64,000 nucleotides of DNA, taken from an uncultured Clostridia bacterium. Lineage in GTDB: Bacteria > Bacillota > Clostridia > Peptostreptococcales > Anaerovoracaceae. Numbering within the stretch: position 1 is the stretch's first letter; each line of letters opens with the position of its first letter. The stretch covers positions 7,051 through 71,050 of the forward strand of contig CAKQQT010000017.1 in the NCBI GenBank assembly GCA_934271235.1. Reading direction: 5' to 3'. The translations under genes and the position numbers were made by a program. Below, piece by piece: positions 59,039 to 64,000 of this stretch. Below the pieces are notes generated by a model that had not been told where the DNA came from, made no database searches, and worked only from the letters and a program-made list of their open reading frames with translations.

Positions 59039-61361
59039 ACAAACGATGAAGATGGACAGGGAGAAAATAAAAATCCCGCGAAGCGTGCAGGATTTGATTC
59101 CCATTAAGGCTGTTTATGAGGACGGTATCTTTCAGGTAGCGAAGAACAAATACAGCAAGTCATGGAAATTTACCGATATCAATTACGATGTGCTGTCAGA
59201 TGAAGAACGACTGGAAACGATAAGAAATTACGGAGCATTTATCAATTCCTTTGACAGCAGCGCGACGACTAAGATAACCGTCAACAATCGCCGTATCAGT
59301 CAGAAAGATTTCGGCGAGCGGATTCTTCTTGAAGAAAAAGAAGATGAGCTGAACAGATTTCGCAAAGAGTATAATGAGATGTTGAAAGCGAAAGCGGCGG
59401 GCAACAATGCAATTCTGCAAGAAAAATATCTCACCGTTTCCGTTCATAAGAGCAGCATCGAAGAAGCGAGGAGTTTTTTCAAGAGGGCAGGAAGCGAGCT
59501 TTCCTCAAGACTCGGAAAACTTGGGAGCAGATGCAGGGAACTGGATGGAATCGAGAGACTACAGATTTTGCACAGTTTTTATCGTGTAGGAGAAGAGGAT
59601 AACTTTCATTTTGATTTGAAGGAATGCAGAAAGAAAGGGCACAGCTTTAGAGACTATATCTGCCCAGACAGCATGGGATTCCATACGGACTATTTTCAGA
59701 TGGACAGTCGTTTTGGCAGATGCCTGTTCTTAAAAGATGTGGCAACTTATCTGAAAGATACGATTGTGTCGGAGCTTACTGCGTTGAATCAAAATATGAT
59801 GCTTTCCATAGATATTCTGCCAATTCCTATGACAGAAGCCATCCGGGAGGCAGAGAACAGACTTCTTGGAGTTTCGACGAATATCACGACATGGCAGAGA
59901 AAACAAAATGCGAATAACAACTTTGGGGCAATGCTCCCTTATGATATGGAGCAGCAGCTGAATGACAGCAAGGAATTTCTCGATGATTTAACCATCCGAG
60001 ACCAGCAGATGATGCTGGCATTGACAACCATCGTACACACTGCAGACAGTAAGAAGCAGCTGGATGCGGATACAGAAACGCTCAAATCCATTATGCAGGC
60101 GAGACATTGTCAGATGGGAGTTTTGCGTTTTCAGCAGCTCGACGGTCTGAATACAGCTTTGCCTGCAGGACAGAGAAAAATTGATGCCTTGCGAACCTTC
60201 ACAACCGAATCAATGTCGGCGCTGATGCCTTTTCATGTGCAGGAAATCAGCCATGACCACGGAATTTACTATGGACAGAATGTGATAAGCAAGAACATGA
60301 TTATTGCAGACCGCAGACAGCTTCTGAACGGCAATTCTTTCATTCTTGGAGTATCCGGCTCAGGTAAATCCTTTACTGCAAAGAGTGAAATTCTCAATTT
60401 TGTTATGGCAACGGATGCCGATATCCTTATAGCAGATCCCGAGCGCGAATATGCACAGCTTGTACAGGCGCTCGGCGGTGAAGTGATTGAAATCAGTGCG
60501 ACGAGCAAGAATCACATCAATGCTATGGATATGAGCAGCACCTATGGGGACGGCGACCCGGTGGCAGAAAAATCACAGTTCCTGCAGTCTATCTGCGAAC
60601 AAATTGTAACCGGACACAAGTTTGCGAAAGGCCAGCAGTCTATCATCGACCGCTGCACCGAACTGGTATATCAAGCCTATCGCAAACGCAACTTTGAAGG
60701 GGAGCCGCCGACTTTACAGGACTTCAGAGAAGAACTTATGAAGCAGCCGGAACCGGAGGCAAAAGATTTAGCTTTGGAACTTGAGATATTTACGCGAGGC
60801 TCCTTGAATACCTTCGCGAAACAGACAAATGTAAACACAAGCAATCGTTTGATTTGTTATGATATTTTGGAGCTTGGAGAACAGCTGATGAGCGTAGGAA
60901 TGTTGGTGATTTTGGACAGCATTCTGAACAGAGTGACAAAAAACAGAGAAAAGGGGAAACAAACGGTTATTTTTATTGATGAGTTTTATATTTTGTTCCA
61001 ACACGAGTATTCCGCACAGTTCCTATCAAAGATGTGGAAACGGGTCAGAAAGTATGGCGCATTCTGCACCGGAATTACACAGAATTTAGATGAGATTCTG
61101 CATTCTCAGACCGCCAGAACGATGCTATCCAATTCCGAGTTTCTCGTGATTTTAAACCAAGCGGCGACCGACCGCAAAGAGCTTGCCAGGCTGCTTCACA
61201 TATCGGAGCGGCAGCTGACATATATTACGGATGTACCGGCAGGCTGCGGATTGCTTAAAGTCGGGAATGCACTTGTGCCATTTGAAAATAGTTTCCCGAA
61301 GAATACAGAACTATACCGCCTTATGAGCACGAGACCTTATGAGACAATTCCACTGAAGTAA
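59022..61361 (+). CDS. virB4: VirB4-like conjugation ATPase
   Basis: A 779-residue ATPase of the CD1110/TraE type. Walker A is GVSGSGKS near residue 443; Walker B is in VIFIDEFYI, followed by arginine-rich C-domain motifs. It energises the type IV secretion channel. GGGAGGAAAG selects the ATG at 59022. The full length suggests the transfer channel is intact at this gene. Confidence 0.95.
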   Translation: MLKSVRQTMKMDREKIKIPRSVQDLIPIKAVYEDGIFQVAKNKYSKSWKFTDINYDVLSDEERLETIRNYGAFINSFDSSATTKITVNNRRISQKDFGERILLEEKEDELNRFRKEYNEMLKAKAAGNNAILQEKYLTVSVHKSSIEEARSFFKRAGSELSSRLGKLGSRCRELDGIERLQILHSFYRVGEEDNFHFDLKECRKKGHSFRDYICPDSMGFHTDYFQMDSRFGRCLFLKDVATYLKDTIVSELTALNQNMMLSIDILPIPMTEAIREAENRLLGVSTNITTWQRKQNANNNFGAMLPYDMEQQLNDSKEFLDDLTIRDQQMMLALTTIVHTADSKKQLDADTETLKSIMQARHCQMGVLRFQQLDGLNTALPAGQRKIDALRTFTTESMSALMPFHVQEISHDHGIYYGQNVISKNMIIADRRQLLNGNSFILGVSGSGKSFTAKSEILNFVMATDADILIADPEREYAQLVQALGGEVIEISATSKNHINAMDMSSTYGDGDPVAEKSQFLQSICEQIVTGHKFAKGQQSIIDRCTELVYQAYRKRNFEGEPPTLQDFREELMKQPEPEAKDLALELEIFTRGSLNTFAKQTNVNTSNRLICYDILELGEQLMSVGMLVILDSILNRVTKNREKGKQTVIFIDEFYILFQHEYSAQFLSKMWKRVRKYGAFCTGITQNLDEILHSQTARTMLSNSEFLVILNQAATDRKELARLLHISERQLTYITDVPAGCGLLKVGNALVPFENSFPKNTELYRLMSTRPYETIPLK

Positions 61362-61383
61362 AGCCCTGCAAGGAGAAAAATCC

Positions 61384-62457
61384 ATGGATAATAGAAAAAT
61401 ACGCTGCATAAAGCGCGAAATAAAAGTAAAGAAGCTATCACAGCAAGCTGCAGCTTATCGGCAAAACTTCCGCATAGAGCAGAGGAAGCAGGAGGAGGAA
61501 ACACCGGAGCACTATGCGGAGCGGAATATAGCAGGCTATGGCCGAAAGTATGCAAATACGGTAAAGGCGCAGGGCAGGAAGCTGTTCATACAGCAGGCAG
61601 AAGGCAGAAAAAAGACAGAAAGGCTAAGAATGCAAGGCCTGAAGGAAGAAGCCTTCAGCCATCCTTCTTCGGAAGGCTTTTCTTGGCAGCCTGCCGAAAA
61701 GAGAGCAGGCGTGCAGAAAAACAGCAGAACTACCACATCAAGCATAAAACAGCGGCAGAATTTACAGGATCGGCGAAAAAAGCAAGCCCATATTTCCTCT
61801 GTCCTGCGAGGAAAAGGCTATGTCGATAGGAAGTATGCCTTACCGATTTTCAGCCGCAAATCGAAAAACATAGGCGTGGCAGGAGTAAATACCGCAAAGA
61901 GGCTGTCACGAGGCACGAAAAAGGTTATTTCTTTTATCCTAACAGGCGGCGGTGCGATGCTTCTTCTGCTTGCGGTGATTATTCCTCTCTGTGCCGCGGC
62001 AGCCGTCCTTGGAAGTGATGACGACAGCGAAGTGAATTCCAATAACGCACTGGTTGCGATTGCTCAATCGCAGATAGGAAATGAGGGCGGCGAAACCTAC
62101 TGGCGGTGGTACGGCTTTGAGAACCATGTGGACTGGTGCGCCATCTTTGTGAGTTGGTGTGGCGACCAAGCGGGCATGCTCAAAGAGGACAGTTTGCCGA
62201 AATATGCTGTCTGCGATGAGGGGATTCGGTGGTTTATACGAAACGGGAAATGGTATAGCCGCAGGATAGAGCCGAAAGCAGGCATGATAATATTTTTTGA
62301 TTGGAACGACGATGGCGTATCAGAACACACAGGTATCGTTGAAAAATGTGAGGACGGGATTGTCTATACGATAGAAGGAAACAGCCATGATGTCTGCAAG
62401 CGCAAGTGGTATGCGATAGGCGATAAGACGATTATGGGCTACGGCGCAGTCCTCTGA
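61384..62457 (+). CDS. CD1108-family protein with CHAP peptidoglycan hydrolase domain
   Basis: A 357-residue protein. A basic cytoplasmic N-terminus is followed by one membrane helix (about 183-209). The external CHAP domain has catalytic Cys252 (DWCAIFVSWC), a His in SEHTGIVEK and Asn in EGNS. It opens the wall for the mating channel. A short remnant resembling its last codons recurs at 63202-63233. Confidence 0.9.
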   Translation: MDNRKIRCIKREIKVKKLSQQAAAYRQNFRIEQRKQEEETPEHYAERNIAGYGRKYANTVKAQGRKLFIQQAEGRKKTERLRMQGLKEEAFSHPSSEGFSWQPAEKRAGVQKNSRTTTSSIKQRQNLQDRRKKQAHISSVLRGKGYVDRKYALPIFSRKSKNIGVAGVNTAKRLSRGTKKVISFILTGGGAMLLLLAVIIPLCAAAAVLGSDDDSEVNSNNALVAIAQSQIGNEGGETYWRWYGFENHVDWCAIFVSWCGDQAGMLKEDSLPKYAVCDEGIRWFIRNGKWYSRRIEPKAGMIIFFDWNDDGVSEHTGIVEKCEDGIVYTIEGNSHDVCKRKWYAIGDKTIMGYGAVL

Positions 62458-62506
62458 CAGAGGTTGAAAATACCCTCCCATGCGACACGAAACTGTAAAA
62501 TAATGA

Positions 62507-62535
62507 TTGAAACATTATCATAATTATGATAAAAT
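62507..62535 (+). promoter_or_regulatory. Promoter with palindromic operator for the Phd/RelE operon
   Basis: TTGAAA, a 17-base spacer and TAAAAT. An 18-base perfect palindrome TTATCATAATTATGATAA (62515-62532) fills the spacer and fits an autoregulated toxin-antitoxin promoter. Confidence 0.7.
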
Positions 62536-62572
62536 AAAGCCATACTATAATAGAAAAGGGGGCTTAATAACT

Positions 62573-62833
62573 ATGATTAACATCCGACCTGTTTCCGATT
62601 TGAGAAACAATTTTACCGAAATAGAAAGCGTTGTGAAAAAAGGCGAGCCAGTCTATCTGACAAAAAACGGCTATGGCTCAATGGTCGTCTTGAGTTTGGA
62701 GCAATATGCGGCGCTGACTGACGAAATTGAACTGCGGCTTGATGAAGCAGACCGTGCAGCGGAACTTGATTCTGCGCGTTACACAGAGGAAGAAGTGTTC
62801 GGAAGGGTTAGGGCGCGAATCAATGACCGATAA
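62573..62833 (+). CDS. Phd/YefM-type antitoxin
   Basis: An 86-residue protein with the Phd/YefM fold start (IRPVSDLRNNFTEIESVVKK) and a helical tail for toxin binding. The start at 62573 follows AAAGGGGG. It overlaps the toxin gene by 11 bases. Confidence 0.9.
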   Translation: MINIRPVSDLRNNFTEIESVVKKGEPVYLTKNGYGSMVVLSLEQYAALTDEIELRLDEADRAAELDSARYTEEEVFGRVRARINDR

Positions 62834-63137
62834 GAAATATAAATTGAGATTTCTACCACTTTTTGAGCAGGACTTAAATGATACCGTAGACTATATCTCG
62901 CTGAAACTGAAAAATCCGAAAGCAGCGCGAGAACTCGTAAATGAGGTACAGGCAGCAATCCGAAAAAGACAGGCGTGTCCGAAAAGTTTTGAGCCTTATC
63001 ACTCCGAGAAGGAACGCAGATACCCATATTACCGCATTTATGTGAGAAACTATACCGTATATTATGTTGTGATTGATGACACCATGGAAGTGCGGCGCTT
63101 ACTTTATCAGAAGCGGGATAGAGAAGCGCAGATATAA
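62823..63137 (+). CDS. RelE/ParE-type toxin
   Basis: A 104-residue protein with the RelE/ParE beta-sheet pattern (RFLPLFEQDLNDTVDYIS, RIYVRNYTVYYVV, VRRLLYQKRD). It is either a ribosome-dependent mRNA interferase or a gyrase poison. It is the last gene of the element before backbone remnants. Confidence 0.9.
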   Translation: MTDKKYKLRFLPLFEQDLNDTVDYISLKLKNPKAARELVNEVQAAIRKRQACPKSFEPYHSEKERRYPYYRIYVRNYTVYYVVIDDTMEVRRLLYQKRDREAQI

Positions 63138-63173
63138 GCAAAAGACATTAAAAACATCAGACAAAGCTCGAAG

Positions 63174-63195
63174 CAAAAACGCTCGGGCTTTTTGC
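63174..63195 (+). terminator. Rho-independent terminator after the RelE-type toxin
   Basis: AAGCTCG/CGGGCTT stem with one wobble and a following T tract. Confidence 0.65.
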
Positions 63196-63295
63196 TTGCA
63201 CAGAGAGTGTTCTGGGCTATGGCGCAGCCCTCTGACTTTGCCCTCTGCCGCCCGCACACCCAAAAATCCTTCCAAACCCCCTAAAAAAATTCCCC

Positions 63296-63324
63296 TTTAC
63301 AAGTCTCTTTAATTCGTGTAAAAT
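63296..63324 (+). promoter_or_regulatory. Sigma-A-type promoter reading toward the CGAC repeat
   Basis: TTTACA, a 17-base spacer and TAAAAT, with terminators about 120 and 180 bases downstream. It could drive a short RNA. Confidence 0.4.
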
Positions 63325-63404
63325 AAGAATAGATTTTGGAAAGGAAACCCAAGGAATGTACGCAGAAAAAAGCGCGGAAAAAACTAAAGTTGGCATGATT
63401 CTTG

Positions 63405-63444
63405 CGACCGACCGACCGACCGACCGACCGACCGACCGACCGAC
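63405..63444. repeat. Ten perfect tandem copies of CGAC
   Basis: Forty bases of uninterrupted tetranucleotide repeat between the promoter at 63296 and the terminator at 63446. Tracts of this kind change length by slippage. A 57-codon frame starting at 63356 runs through it but also through both terminators, so it is not called as a gene. Confidence 0.95.
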
Positions 63445-63445
63445 T

Positions 63446-63472
63446 CTACAGACTTATAGCTCTGTAGTTTTT
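63446..63472 (+). terminator. Rho-independent terminator after the CGAC tract
   Basis: CTACAGA/TCTGTAG stem followed by five T residues. Confidence 0.7.
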
Positions 63473-63506
63473 GCGTGCAATAAAACCGAATATTTAACGA
63501 AATCAG

Positions 63507-63550
63507 GACTTCTTTTGCCTGGCATTTAGCCGGGCAGGAGAGGTCTTTTT
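63507..63550 (+). terminator. Second, longer terminator hairpin
   Basis: TTGCCTGGC/GCCGGGCA stem with outer GACTTCT/AGAGGTC pairing, then a T tract. TTTTTGCGTGC occurs after both this and the preceding hairpin. Confidence 0.75.
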
Positions 63551-63619
63551 GCGTGCTTGAAATCAGGCGCGCGGATAGAAAAAACTGAATAGCATGGCTT
63601 TTGTGGCAAATGCGCGACC

Positions 63620-63920
63620 CGAACAATCGGACACGCATGCTTGTTCGCTGAACAAGGGAATCGGGTGAGAGTCCCGAACATGGAAAGAATCTGCAGCGCC
63701 CCGCAATCTGTGAATCTGGGATTGGATGGATGCAGACAGAATTCTGAAAATAGCTGTATTTCTAAAGTATTGTTTCCGTGCAAAGAAAATTTGTGCGCGG
63801 TGAAAACCGGTCATTGGAGGAGCTGTCATGGCTCTGAGAGAAGGCTGAAGCAATGCGTTTGTGCGAGGGGGAATCCTCCGCACATGAATGGATCAGTCAG
63901 AAGACCTACAAACCACCGAA
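63620..63920 (+). ncRNA. Cobalamin riboswitch
   Basis: Conserved blocks occur in order: AAGGGAATCGGGTGAGAGTC near 63652, GCGCCCCGCAATCTGTGA near 63696, the GAGAAGGCTG block near 63838, and the closing GTCAGAAGACCT near 63896. These correspond to the GGGAA-GGUG-UCC, CCCGCNACUGU, GAAGGC and GUCAGGAGACCUGCC elements of the class. The outer limits are approximate. The controlled gene starts at about 63994 (AAGGGG, then ATG) and is cut by the window; a cobalamin transport, synthesis or B12-independent isoenzyme gene is expected. Confidence 0.88.
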
Positions 63921-63932
63921 ACGAAAGACGGA

Positions 63933-63970
63933 GCTGTCGCATTAACGGAAAATAACCGTTAGGGCGCAGC
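63933..63970 (+). promoter_or_regulatory. Expression-platform hairpin of the cobalamin riboswitch
   Basis: Arms GCTGTCGCATTAACGG and CCGTTAGGGCGCAGC pair closely over a seven-base loop, then a pyrimidine-rich stretch, just before the ribosome binding site at 63982. It is placed to act as terminator or sequestering stem. Confidence 0.6.
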
Positions 63971-64000
63971 CCTCTTTCTTTAAGGGGCGGCCTATGAAAT

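Larger units (their letters stand above)
32744..63300 (+). mobile_element. Integrated conjugative element (VirB4/VirD4/PcfB/PrgI/CD1108 type), no integrase seen
   Basis: The backbone genes are a HTH initiator-like protein, ParA, ParB, RadC-type, surface adhesin, DUF5688, DUF3846, MobC, relaxase, PcfB, VirD4, pilin-like, TrbL/VirB6-like, PrgI, VirB4 and CHAP hydrolase. This order is typical of clostridial ICEs. The left edge is placed where cwlJ similarity stops; the right edge lies between about 63240 and the cobalamin riboswitch. Four cargo modules interrupt the backbone. Integrase, topoisomerase and the long tail of such elements are not present, so it may be defective or mobilised in trans. 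No flanking direct repeat was found by eye. Confidence 0.75.

Noticed and set aside
32744..63300. Integrated prophage
   Set aside because: No capsid, portal, terminase or tail genes; relaxase, VirD4 and VirB4 show a conjugative element.
63356..63529. 57-codon gene through the CGAC tract
   Set aside because: The frame runs through both terminators and its binding site is poorly placed; mentioned only as a possibility.

Overview
The window reads as chromosome of an anaerobic, spore-forming, low-to-mid G+C Firmicute (class Clostridia). The basis is the cotJABC coat genes, a truncated cwlJ next to a gerQ-like gene, a BKACE/Kce-type enzyme typical of amino-acid fermenters, PdaA- and LtaS-like envelope enzymes, Gram-positive ribosome binding sites, and a conjugative element of the clostridial VirB4/VirD4/PcfB/PrgI/CD1108 type. 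A genus cannot be fixed from the sequence alone.

Layout. (1) Positions 1-16140, plus strand: an unrecognised catabolic locus. It holds four VOC-fold proteins, three sugar-phosphate-isomerase-type TIM barrels, an SDR, a zinc and an iron alcohol dehydrogenase, an acetoin/2-oxoacid-type dehydrogenase (E1 alpha, E1 beta, a free-standing lipoyl protein and an E2 catalytic domain, with no E3), a metallo-beta-lactamase-fold lactonase-like enzyme, a complete TRAP carboxylate transporter and a phosphotriesterase-family hydrolase. A plausible reading is uptake of an organic acid or polyol acid, oxidation, ring or lactone opening, isomerisation, and thiamine-dependent cleavage to an acyl-CoA. The substrate is unknown. 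(2) 16320-31088: housekeeping and envelope genes. These are an LtaS-like sulfatase, a degenerate Fic protein, an AI-2E family permease, murB-PHP-rapZ, a BKACE enzyme, an MFS permease, PdaA-type deacetylase, cotJABC (minus strand), a KdpDE-like two-component pair and an AroE-AroK fusion. (3) 31089-32743: a repeat-rich intergenic region with a 186-bp palindrome, then minus-strand spore genes: a gerQ-like gene and the 3' part of cwlJ, cut off where the mobile element begins.

(4) 32744 to about 63300: an integrated conjugative element. It carries an initiator-like HTH protein, ParA, ParB, a RadC-type protein, a secreted FN3-like protein, a 2329-residue thioester/Cna-B surface adhesin, DUF5688, DUF3846, MobC, relaxase, PcfB, VirD4, pilin-like protein, TrbL/VirB6-like protein, PrgI, VirB4 and a CHAP hydrolase. 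Four cargo cassettes, each with its own promoter or operator, interrupt this backbone: a small membrane protein plus a 1241-residue STAND-like protein with a degenerate P-loop (46131-50162, strikingly AT-rich); an AAA15/OLD-like ATPase plus TOPRIM-like partner (54703-56926); an AbrB/PIN toxin-antitoxin pair (57850-58617); and a Phd/RelE pair (62507-63137). No integrase or recombinase is visible. (5) 63240-64000: a short region with a (CGAC)10 tract and two terminators, then a cobalamin riboswitch whose regulated gene begins at the window edge.

The strongest candidates for an undescribed system are the two defence-like cassettes in the element (the small membrane protein with the STAND-like giant, and the ATPase with the TOPRIM-like protein). 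Next is the VOC/TIM-barrel catabolic locus, in which one TIM barrel has lost all four expected metal ligands.
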